From Bacteroidota bacterium (GTDB lineage Bacteria > Bacteroidota > Kryptoniia > Kryptoniales > JAKASW01): a DNA stretch of 6,404 nucleotides. The notes under the pieces are model-generated. The model saw nothing but the letters and a program-made list of their open reading frames with translations, had not been told where the DNA came from and searched no databases. Shown one piece after another: positions 1 through 5,745 of this stretch. A program made the position numbers and the translations under genes. Positions within the stretch are counted from its first letter, which is position 1. Every line of letters starts with the position of its first letter. Where the stretch lies: assembly GCA_021796055.1 (NCBI GenBank), contig JAJYOS010000401.1, forward strand, positions 1-6,404, in the 5' to 3' direction.

Positions 1-1
1 G

Positions 2-775
2 CTTGCCGAGAGGCGGCTAAGCGCCGACGTGGTGAATTTCGCGGCAAGCGGCAGCAGCGTCTCGAAAGGTGAAACACTCAAAGATACGGCGCGGAATATC
101 GAGGCAATGAAAACCGATATCGTCGTCGTCCGGCATTCGTCGACAGGCGCTCCACACTTTCTTTCCAGGCTTCTGAAATCTCCCGTGATTAACGCCGGAG
201 ACGGGATCAACGAACATCCCACGCAGGGCCTGCTCGACATGTTCACAATGCGAGAGAAGCTGGGCGAGTTGAAGGGACTTAACGTTTGCATCGTCGGCGA
301 TATAACCCACAGCAGGGTTGCCCGTTCGAACATCTTCGGATTGACTAAGCTGGGCGCCAACGTCGCGGTGTGCGGCCCGAAAACGCTGATCCCCGGCTAT
401 CTCGAACAGTTCGGTGTAAAAGTCTTCTTCGACATCGACGACGCAATACAGTGGGCGGATGTCTTAAACGTGCTGAGGATCCAGCTTGAGCGAGAAGCGG
501 GCGGCGATTTCCCCACGATCAGGGAGTACAGACTGTATTGGGGAGTGAACAGGTCCCGGCTCGAGAAATCGAAGAAGTCGATCGTTATCATGCATCCCGG
601 CCCCATAAACCGCGGCGTGGAACTCGATGCCGACGTTGCTGACGGAGAAACATCGGTCATTCTGGATCAGGTAACCAACGGTGTCGCCGTAAGAATGGCC
701 GTTCTCTACTTAACCGGTCTGCCAACGCCGAAGCCGAGCTTCGGCCTGGAGCAGGCAGGAGCCAAAGCCTCATGA
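2..775 (+). CDS. pyrB: Aspartate carbamoyltransferase catalytic subunit, 5'-truncated by window edge
   Basis: Transfers the carbamoyl group of carbamoyl phosphate to aspartate, the committed step of de novo pyrimidine synthesis, in the cytoplasm. The frame is open from the first bases ([13 protein letters not shown]), so the GTG at 29 is an internal valine and the true start lies upstream. About 257 residues are visible against a usual 305-310; the missing part should include the STRTRTSF carbamoyl-phosphate loop. Visible family motifs are VSKGET, HSSTG (from 134), [10 protein letters not shown] (from about 200), [12 protein letters not shown] (from about 296), LRIQ (from 473) and [10 protein letters not shown] (from 593). 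The last codons overlap the pyrC start (ATGA at 772-775), which suggests translational coupling. No regulatory pyrI gene is seen in the window. The family call is essentially certain. Confidence 0.97.
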   Translation, partial: LAERRLSADVVNFAASGSSVSKGETLKDTARNIEAMKTDIVVVRHSSTGAPHFLSRLLKSPVINAGDGINEHPTQGLLDMFTMREKLGELKGLNVCIVGDITHSRVARSNIFGLTKLGANVAVCGPKTLIPGYLEQFGVKVFFDIDDAIQWADVLNVLRIQLEREAGGDFPTIREYRLYWGVNRSRLEKSKKSIVIMHPGPINRGVELDADVADGETSVILDQVTNGVAVRMAVLYLTGLPTPKPSFGLEQAGAKAS

Positions 776-2058
776 AAATTTTCTTAAGAAATGCCAGCGT
801 AATCGACCCATCCGGAAAATATGACGGCCTGTTCGATATCCTGATAGTCGACGGTGCTATACAGGAGATAGGTTCATCGCTCGGCGGGAATCCTGTCAAT
901 TATGAAATCAATCTTCGCGGGAAATTCGTCGCGCCCGGACTGTTCGACATGCACACACATCTCCGCGAACCCGGACAGGAATATAAAGAGGACATCGCCT
1001 CCGGAATCGCTGCAGCGGCGAATGGAGGTTTCACCGGGATCGCAGCCATGCCGAATACGGATCCGGTTGTCGACTCTGCCGACGTGGTGAAGTATGTGCT
1101 CGACCGCGCGAAGCAGTCCGGGCTTGTGAACGTTTACCAGATCGCAGCGATCACGGAAGGACGAAAGGGTGAAAGGCTTTCGGAAATGAAGGATCTCTCT
1201 GAAGCCGGCGCGGTGGCCTTCAGCGACGATGGCTCCTGCATCGCCGACTCGAATGTGATGAGGCTTGCCCTGGAATACTCCTCAATGCTTGACAGGCCGA
1301 TCGTGCAGCACTGCGAAGACCACGCACTCACAAAATCGGGTTCCGCCACCGAGAGTGCTAATTCTATCAGATACGGATTGAAAACACAGCATCGGCTCGC
1401 AGAGGAGCTCATCGTGGGACGAGACATACAAATGGTCGAAGCCCTCGGTGGGAAATACCATGCAACGCATATTTCAACGGCCCGATCGGTCGAGCTTATA
1501 TTGTCAGCCAAGAAACGAGGTCTGCCGGTTACGTGCGACGTAACGCCTCATCACCTCTTTCTTAACGACGAGGCCCTCGCTTCATACGACTCGGATTATA
1601 AAGTCAATCCACCGCTGCGCACCGCCGGCGACAACGGAGCGCTTATCGAAGGTCTCAGGTCGGGCGTAATCGATGCAATCGCCAGCGATCACGCGCCGCA
1701 CGCGATTCACGAAAAGGAAGTGGAATTCGACGCGGCACCATTCGGCATGATAGGGCTTGAGACAACCGTGGGAGCGGTGATGACAAGACTTTTCCACGAA
1801 AAAGTCCTGGATATCCACGCCATCGTGGAGCTCCTCTGCATAAATCCGAGAAAGATCCTCGGTATTCCGATTCCTCAGATCAGCCTCGGCGCAAGGGCGG
1901 AGTTAACCATAATCGACCCGGAATGCGAATGGGTGGTTGAACCCGATAAGTTCAAGTCGAAGAGCAGGAATACAGGCTTCAAAGGCTGGAAGTTCAAGGG
2001 AAGTGCCGTCGGGATTTTGAATGGAGACAAGTTCTTCTTCTCCGACAGGTTGAAGTAA
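772..2058 (+). CDS. pyrC: Dihydroorotase, class I
   Basis: Cyclises N-carbamoyl-aspartate to dihydroorotate, the step after PyrB. The 428 residues match the family length. The amidohydrolase metal motif [10 protein letters not shown] puts His61, His63 and Arg65 in the active site. Further motifs are SDDG (Asp152/153), HCED (His180), ATHIST (His233), NPPLR and SDHAPH (Asp306). These positions closely match what I recall for the Aquifex-type enzyme, in which dihydroorotase and ATCase form a complex; that the same holds here is inference. The stretch after HCED reads [13 protein letters not shown] where many relatives have RLGLPGIP, a modest local deviation. The ATG overlaps the pyrB stop by four bases, supporting this start. 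The stop abuts the stop of the convergent aat gene. Confidence 0.97.
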   Translation: MKIFLRNASVIDPSGKYDGLFDILIVDGAIQEIGSSLGGNPVNYEINLRGKFVAPGLFDMHTHLREPGQEYKEDIASGIAAAANGGFTGIAAMPNTDPVVDSADVVKYVLDRAKQSGLVNVYQIAAITEGRKGERLSEMKDLSEAGAVAFSDDGSCIADSNVMRLALEYSSMLDRPIVQHCEDHALTKSGSATESANSIRYGLKTQHRLAEELIVGRDIQMVEALGGKYHATHISTARSVELILSAKKRGLPVTCDVTPHHLFLNDEALASYDSDYKVNPPLRTAGDNGALIEGLRSGVIDAIASDHAPHAIHEKEVEFDAAPFGMIGLETTVGAVMTRLFHEKVLDIHAIVELLCINPRKILGIPIPQISLGARAELTIIDPECEWVVEPDKFKSKSRNTGFKGWKFKGSAVGILNGDKFFFSDRLK

Positions 2059-2745
2059 CTACCGGAACCTCGCCTTCTTTCCTGTGGCATTTCTCAGGAG
2101 TTCCAAATATTCTTTGCGGGGAATTTCCACGGCGCCGAACATCTGGAGATGCGGGGTTATGTACTGCGTGTCGAGGAGCGTGAACTCCTTCGAGTTGAGG
2201 TGTTCGATCAGGTGCGCAAGCGCCACTTTTGACGCACCAGACCTCAGACTGAACATCGATTCACCAAAGAAGGCCGAGCCCAGAGCAACTCCGTAAAGTC
2301 CACCTGCCAGTCCTTCGGAGTCGAAGCTCTCCACGCTGTGCGCGTACCCCAATCTGTATAGCTCAAGATAACTCTCGATTATTTCTTGGTTGATCCAGGT
2401 CTCCTTCCTGGCCGCGCAACCTCTCATGACATCTTCGAACCTTGCGTCGATCTCGATTCGGAAAGTTCCTTTCTTGATGAGCTGCTTTGTAGATCTCGGG
2501 ACGTTGAAGCGGTCGAGCGGGAGAATTGTCCTGGGATCCGGCGAGAACCACGAAATAGTATTGTCCTCATCAGCCATCGGGAAGTATCCGATTGAGTATG
2601 CGCCGAGGAGAATGTTGGGGGAGATCATCGGCGCAGGTAAGGTCGTTGTGTTTGCAGTGTCATGAAATCTTCCGAAGCCCTGGTCGTGAAACTTCCGGAT
2701 TAAATACCGGGCCGGGGAGGATGCGGGTTTTGCCAGTGTATTCAA
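2059..2745 (-). CDS. aat: Leucyl/phenylalanyl-tRNA--protein transferase
   Basis: Adds Leu or Phe from aminoacyl-tRNA to proteins with N-terminal Lys or Arg, marking them for the ClpS/ClpAP N-degron pathway in the cytoplasm. Family signatures run along the whole protein: YFPMADE (54-60), WFSPDPRTILPL (66-77), TWINQEIIESY (116-126), YAHSVE (134-139), GLYGVALGSAFFGESMFS (149-166), ASKVAL (171-176), LLDTQYITPHL (190-200) and GAVEIPRKEYL (204-214). The start is uncertain. The frame opens with a TTG at 2745, directly after an in-frame TGA, giving 228 residues. An ATG at 2628 (Met40) would give 189 residues beginning close to where short-type Aat proteins usually start. Neither has a clear Shine-Dalgarno sequence. 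A plausible promoter at 2815-2843 fits the longer form better, with a leader of about 63 bases. Confidence 0.93.
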   Translation of the reverse strand: MNTLAKPASSPARYLIRKFHDQGFGRFHDTANTTTLPAPMISPNILLGAYSIGYFPMADEDNTISWFSPDPRTILPLDRFNVPRSTKQLIKKGTFRIEIDARFEDVMRGCAARKETWINQEIIESYLELYRLGYAHSVESFDSEGLAGGLYGVALGSAFFGESMFSLRSGASKVALAHLIEHLNSKEFTLLDTQYITPHLQMFGAVEIPRKEYLELLRNATGKKARFR

Positions 2746-2814
2746 TCATCGAGGTTCAAAATTGTCGTTTCCTGGTGGCGGGCCGGAATTGAGAATACTG
2801 GCCGACCCTCGCGT

Positions 2815-2843
2815 ATTTTATGCGCAATCCGGTCAAAAAGCAA
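2815..2843 (-). promoter_or_regulatory. Predicted sigma70-type promoter for aat
   Basis: On the minus strand TTGCTT (2843-2838) is followed after exactly 17 bases by TAAAAT (2820-2815), five of six bases matching the -10 consensus. Transcription would begin near 2808, leaving about 63 untranslated bases before the TTG at 2745. The -35 box matches only at TTG, and the housekeeping sigma consensus of this organism is unknown, so this is a pattern call. Confidence 0.4.
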
Positions 2844-2875
2844 AGGATTGATGCGAAAACGATATTTTACCGGAT
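2827..2875. repeat. Inverted repeat in the divergent promoter region
   Basis: ATCCGGT (2827-2833) is the exact reverse complement of ACCGGAT (2869-2875). AAAA (2835-2838) can also pair with TTTT (2865-2868) if C2834 bulges, giving an 11-pair stem with a 26-base loop. A competing hairpin pairs CAATCC (2825-2830) with GGATTG (2845-2850). The repeat overlaps the predicted aat -35 box and spacer, so it could be an operator or an RNA fold. Function is unknown. Confidence 0.3.
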
Positions 2876-2897
2876 CGTGTCCATTAAGCACTTCGCC

Positions 2898-2926
2898 TTG
2901 CATGTTTTACGGCGCTTTGATATATT
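2898..2926 (+). promoter_or_regulatory. Predicted sigma70-type promoter reading toward the Nif3-family operon
   Basis: TTGCAT (2898-2903) and TATATT (2921-2926) are separated by exactly 17 bases; the -10 box matches consensus at five of six positions. The same region also contains TATTTTTG (2923-2930), which fits the TAnnTTTG -7 element of Bacteroidota promoters, with a TTG 22 bases upstream. The start site would be near 2933. The transcript would pass through the short ORF and the terminator at 3021-3055 before reaching the gene at 3068. Confidence 0.4.
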
Positions 2927-2946
2927 TTTGAAGCAATTTGGAAAAA

Positions 2947-3021
2947 ATGAAACGAAGAAAAGACGAGTTTCTGGTCAGGAAGTTTTTAAGAAATAATTCG
3001 GAAGTCGGTCAGAATATATGA
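2947..3021 (+). CDS. Possible 24-residue leader peptide
   Basis: ATG at 2947 opens a 24-codon frame ending with TGA at 3019-3021. The peptide begins MKRRKDEFL and is rich in Lys and Arg. It lies just downstream of a predicted promoter, and its stop codon touches the 5' arm of the terminator. Upstream bases (ggaaaaa) are only a weak ribosome-binding match. I do not recognise the peptide, and a 24-codon frame in AT-rich DNA easily occurs by chance. It is listed because its placement resembles an attenuator leader. Confidence 0.22.
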   Translation: MKRRKDEFLVRKFLRNNSEVGQNI

Positions 3022-3055
3022 AGTGTTCCAATGATAAGCGGAACACTTTTTTTTT
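3021..3055 (+). terminator. Intrinsic terminator or attenuator upstream of the Nif3-family gene
   Basis: AAGTGTTCC (3021-3029) pairs perfectly with GGAACACTT (3040-3048) around a 10-base loop. An uninterrupted run of nine T (3047-3055) follows. The structure ends 12 bases before the ATG at 3068, too close for another promoter to fit between. It must therefore either end a short upstream transcript or be crossed by transcripts of the downstream operon. Confidence 0.8.
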
Positions 3056-3067
3056 GCCCTTACATAA

Positions 3068-4168
3068 ATGAAGCTGGTAGAAGTAGTAAAGAAGATCAAA
3101 GAAACACTTCCTTTAGAGTTGGTTGCGGACCAGGATAATGTCGGGTTGATAATTGGCGACTATGATGATGAATGCGGGACGACGATCGCGGCGTACGAAT
3201 TGAATAACGGTGTAATTGAAGAAGCTGTCGGCAGCGGTTCGAATTTGGTTGTGACGTACCATACCCCCCTGTATCGGACAACGAAATCGTTTACCTCCTC
3301 CAGGTTACGCCCGGATCCGCTCTTCACTGCGGCGCGGTCGCGGATCAACGTTTTCGCAGTGCACACGGCTCTCGACATACCGATGAATGGTCTGAACTTC
3401 GATCTCGCCGCGCGCCTTGGGCTCAAAAATGTCGAAATGCTTTCACCCTTGCCCGCTACTCTCAACAAGATTGTAGTCTTTGTCCCGCTGGATCACCTCG
3501 AGAAGGTACGTGCGGCGATGTGGCGGAACGGTGCGGGGAAGATCGGGAAATACGCCGATTGTTCGTTCGCTGTGGAAGGCGAGGGCTCCTTCCTCCCCGG
3601 GGAAGGAAGTTCTCCGTACATCGGATCGCCGGGCAAACCGGAGCAAGCTAGCGAGTCGAGGCTCGAGGTAGTGGCGGAGAAAGCCATTTTGGGACAGGTG
3701 ATTGAGGCGATGTTGAAAGCCCACCCGTACGAAGAAGTTGCCTACGATATCTACCCGCTTCAGAATGATTCCCCAAACTACGGGTTCGGTGCAATAGGAG
3801 AACTGGCAGAGGCCCAGGAGGTGACCAGGTTTCTCGATCGTGTAAAGAAGGTGCTGGTGATCCCGTCTATCAGATTGTCGCACCTGCCGGACTCAAAAGT
3901 ACGAAAGGTGGCCCTGTGTGCCGGCTCCGGGATGCCATTTTTCAAATACGCAGTGCGCGATGGGGCGGACATTTTCATAACCGGAGATGTGAAGCACCAT
4001 GACTTCAGGGAGGCGCGGTCGGGCCGTACGATACTTGCCGACGCCACGCATCGCGGAACCGAGAGATTTGCTGCCGAGTTGTTGCAGGGAATTCTAAAGA
4101 GAACATTTGAAGATAGAGTCGTTGTCAATCTGAGCAAACAAGAACATGACACTGCTGTCAACTATTAA
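3068..4168 (+). CDS. Nif3/YqfO-family dinuclear metal-centre protein (DUF34)
   Basis: Member of the Nif3-like hexameric dinuclear-metal family (COG0327), often labelled GTP cyclohydrolase 1 type 2; its cellular role is not firmly settled. The N-terminal half has DNVGLIIGD (23-31), TYHTPLYR (63-70) and FAVHTALD (96-103). The C-terminal half has ITGDVKHHDF (304-313) and DATHRGTE (325-332). Likely metal ligands are His65, Asp103, His328 and Glu332. Residues about 132-232 form the PII/CutA-like insertion of YqfO-type members, with HPYEEVAYDIYPL near its end. The 366-residue length fits this long form. The usual bacterial His-His pair is Tyr64-His65 here, as in eukaryotic NIF3 proteins. An in-frame TAA at 3065-3067 fixes the ATG as the first start; no Shine-Dalgarno sequence is visible. 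The zinc-ribbon gene follows after 18 bases. Confidence 0.93.
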   Translation: MKLVEVVKKIKETLPLELVADQDNVGLIIGDYDDECGTTIAAYELNNGVIEEAVGSGSNLVVTYHTPLYRTTKSFTSSRLRPDPLFTAARSRINVFAVHTALDIPMNGLNFDLAARLGLKNVEMLSPLPATLNKIVVFVPLDHLEKVRAAMWRNGAGKIGKYADCSFAVEGEGSFLPGEGSSPYIGSPGKPEQASESRLEVVAEKAILGQVIEAMLKAHPYEEVAYDIYPLQNDSPNYGFGAIGELAEAQEVTRFLDRVKKVLVIPSIRLSHLPDSKVRKVALCAGSGMPFFKYAVRDGADIFITGDVKHHDFREARSGRTILADATHRGTERFAAELLQGILKRTFEDRVVVNLSKQEHDTAVNY

Positions 4169-4175
4169 CTTATCC

Positions 4176-4180
4176 AGGAG
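4176..4180 (+). promoter_or_regulatory. Ribosome binding site for the zinc-ribbon gene
   Basis: AGGAG lies six bases before GTG at 4187. It decides that start over the in-frame GTG at 4193 and is the clearest Shine-Dalgarno sequence in the window. Confidence 0.75.
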
Positions 4181-4186
4181 ATCAAG

Positions 4187-4927
4187 GTGGTTGTGAAGGA
4201 TAAACTGAAGACTCTCTACGAGCTTCAGCAGGTAGACCTCAAGCTGGACGGATTGCTTGAGGAGAGAGGCGACCTGCCGGCTGAAGTCGAGGAACTTGAG
4301 AAGAAAATCACGATGCTGAAGGCCCAGGTCAAGGAAAATGATGATTATTTAAAGAAAGCGGTCGTGCGCAAGAAAGAAATCGACAAAGAACTCGACGATG
4401 TGAGAAAGAGAATCGACAAATACACCGACATGCGCGTGAAGGTGAAAACGAACCGTGAGTACGATGCCCTCAGCAAACAAATAGACAATTCAAAAGAGAA
4501 ACTGCAGGAGCTCCATAAGGAGCTGGAAAATATCCAGGCCAAGGAAGCGGTTTCATCGAGAGATGTAGAGAAGCTGAAAGCCGAGTTCGAAGAGGAGCAG
4601 GAGGTCTATTCATCGAAAAAAGTAGAGCTTGAGGAGCTCGTTTCACTCACCCACGACGAAGAGAAGCGGTACGTCAAGGAGCGTGAGAAATTTGCGCAAA
4701 AGATCGACCGCCAGACCATTTCCAGATATGAGATGATCCGTAAGGCGACCAAAGGAAAAGCGATCGTCCCGGTTGTCAGGCGAAATGCTTGCGGCGGTTG
4801 CTACAACGTCCTGCCGCCACAGAGACTTCTTGATCTGCGGCAGATGGAGAAGATTTTTACGTGCGATCATTGCGGCCGGATACTTGTGCCGAACGAAATC
4901 GTCGAGGAAACGGCCCGCGATGTATGA
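4187..4927 (+). CDS. Coiled-coil C4-type zinc-ribbon protein (COG1579)
   Basis: The 246-residue protein matches the COG1579 family (zf-RING_7; relatives include CT398 of Chlamydia and HP0958/FlgZ of Helicobacter). Residues about 5-180 are highly charged with heptad-like Leu/Ile/Val spacing, predicting a long antiparallel coiled-coil hairpin. The conserved VKTNREYDAL motif lies at 86-95. A zinc ribbon follows, with CGGC (Cys202, Cys205) and CDHC (Cys226, Cys229), and a NVLPPQ stretch between them. There is no signal peptide or membrane segment, so it is cytoplasmic. Studied relatives act as adaptors with RNA or protein partners, but no general role is agreed. GTG is chosen as the start because of AGGAG at 4176-4180. 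It overlaps the RNase HI start by ATGA. The order Nif3-like, zinc ribbon, RNase HI is also found in actinobacteria such as Mycobacterium (Rv2230c-Rv2228c, from memory). Confidence 0.93.
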   Translation: MVVKDKLKTLYELQQVDLKLDGLLEERGDLPAEVEELEKKITMLKAQVKENDDYLKKAVVRKKEIDKELDDVRKRIDKYTDMRVKVKTNREYDALSKQIDNSKEKLQELHKELENIQAKEAVSSRDVEKLKAEFEEEQEVYSSKKVELEELVSLTHDEEKRYVKEREKFAQKIDRQTISRYEMIRKATKGKAIVPVVRRNACGGCYNVLPPQRLLDLRQMEKIFTCDHCGRILVPNEIVEETARDV

Positions 4928-5334
4928 AATTGACCGCAAACATAGACGGGGCATCATTCGGTAATCCCGGCGCCAGCGGACTCGGTGTTGTCCTCAAGGA
5001 TGGCGGCGGGAAAGTCGTGGTAGAACATTTCGAACATCTCGGGAACGGCACGAACAACCGTGCCGAATACATGGCCTTGTTGAGAAGTATAGAACTTGCG
5101 GAAAAGCTCGGCTGTGACGAACTTGAAGTACGGTCGGACAGTCAGCTGGTTGTTTCGCAGATTAACGGCGTTTATAAGATAAAAAGCGGCGATATCAAAG
5201 CGCTCGTCCAGAAAGTCCGCGAGAAGCTTGCAACGTCGCATTTGAAATTTACAATTGTCCATGTCCGCAGAGAATTCAACAAGGAGGCGGACAAATTAGC
5301 AAAGAAAGGAGCAGGGCTTGTTGTTAAGGAGTGA
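4924..5334 (+). CDS. rnhA: Ribonuclease HI
   Basis: Cleaves the RNA strand of RNA-DNA hybrids such as R-loops and replication primers. The 136-residue protein has the four acidic catalytic residues in their usual contexts: Asp8 in IDGASFGNPG, Glu48 in NNRAEY, Asp72 in RSDSQLV and Asp123 in NKEADKLA. It is the compact type found in many Gram-positives and archaea, ending right after the last helix. In the actinobacterial neighbourhood the counterpart is fused to a phosphatase domain; no such fusion is present here. The frame is open further upstream to an ATG at 4861, but those codons overlap the zinc-ribbon end and are not family-like. The ATG at 4924, coupled by ATGA to the previous stop, is the real start. 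The final Glu codon and the TGA at 5332-5334 lie within helix P1 of rnpB. Confidence 0.96.
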   Translation: MKLTANIDGASFGNPGASGLGVVLKDGGGKVVVEHFEHLGNGTNNRAEYMALLRSIELAEKLGCDELEVRSDSQLVVSQINGVYKIKSGDIKALVQKVREKLATSHLKFTIVHVRREFNKEADKLAKKGAGLVVKE

Positions 5335-5712
5335 GCCAGGCAGCCGCTCCGACCCCGGTCGGGGAGGAAAGTCCGGACTCCAAATGGCAGCAGGCTCCGG
5401 TATTCACTTCGGTGTGTGCCGGAGGCGGGGCGACCCGACGGAAAGTGCCACAGAAAACATACCGCCGCGATTCAACTCGTTGGATCGCGGTAAGGGTGAA
5501 AAGGCGGGGCAAGAGCCCACCGTTCCCGGTGGCGACATCGGGATGCACGGTAAACCCCCTGCGGAGCAAGACCAAGTAAGGGAGAAATGTCTTCGGGCAG
5601 TGAGGCGGCCAGTCTCATTCGACTCCCGGGTAGGTCGCTTAGATAAATGGCTGCCTCTTCCTGTTCACCGGTGTGGACCGGAAAAGACAGAATTCGGCTT
5701 ATCGGCTCACTC
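5329..5712 (+). ncRNA. rnpB: RNase P RNA, bacterial type A
   Basis: Catalytic RNA that removes the 5' leader of precursor tRNAs with the RnpA protein. All conserved blocks are present: GAGGAAAGTCCGGACTCC (5364-5381), GAAAGTGCCACAGAAAA (5441-5457), GGTAAGGGTGAAAAGG (5489-5504), CACGGTAAACCCC (5547-5559), the GGGTAGG loop region (5629-5634) and GACAGAATTCGGCTTA (5686-5701). Ends are set by P1, where GAGTGAGCC (5329-5337) pairs exactly with GGCTCACTC (5704-5712). P2 pairs AGGCAGCC (5338-5345) with GGCTGCCT (5649-5656). The P4 core pairs CCGGA (5373-5377) with TTCGG (5693-5697) through one G-U pair. P3 is very short (5347-5364). P9 has a GCGA tetraloop (5426-5437) and P12 spans 5465-5490. An extra hairpin lies at 5658-5683. 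About 384 nt is normal for type A. No separate promoter or terminator is visible. ORFs across this region are spurious. Confidence 0.97.
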
Positions 5713-5745
5713 TGATATTCATTTAGCAGTGACGGTAGTCCTTTG

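Larger units (their letters stand above)
2746..3067. other. Divergent AT-rich intergenic region
   Basis: This 322-base stretch separates the minus-strand aat gene from the plus-strand Nif3-family operon. It becomes strongly AT-rich from about 2880. I see a candidate promoter in each direction, an imperfect inverted repeat (2827-2875), a possible 24-codon ORF (2947-3021) and a strong intrinsic terminator (3021-3055). No known RNA family or riboswitch consensus is recognisable by eye. Confidence 0.7.

Noticed and set aside
2973..3012. Repeated hexamers GGTCAG and GGAAGT in swapped order (2973-2983 and 3000-3012)
   Set aside because: Six-base matches in a short AT-rich stretch are compatible with chance, and no paired structure or regular spacing supports a function.
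2933..3055. Known small RNA (SRP RNA, 6S RNA or tmRNA) ending at the terminator
   Set aside because: The stretch lacks the conserved SRP apical loop sequence, the long self-pairing of 6S RNA and the tRNA-like ends of tmRNA. An unknown small RNA remains possible.
3443..3883. Minus-strand ORF of 146 codons inside the Nif3-family gene, and similar antisense ORFs in pyrC and aat
   Set aside because: They are antisense to well-supported genes, show no family motifs, and are the shadow frames expected in DNA of this composition.
4861..4923. Extended RNase HI start at 4861
   Set aside because: The extra 21 codons overlap the zinc-ribbon CDHC region in another frame and do not resemble an RNase HI N-terminus. 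The ATGA-coupled ATG at 4924 puts the first catalytic Asp at residue 8, as expected.
5280..5328. Promoter for rnpB inside the end of the RNase HI gene
   Set aside because: I found no pair of boxes with reasonable spacing; TTGTTA and similar fragments lack a matching -35 element. One may exist for an unfamiliar sigma factor.
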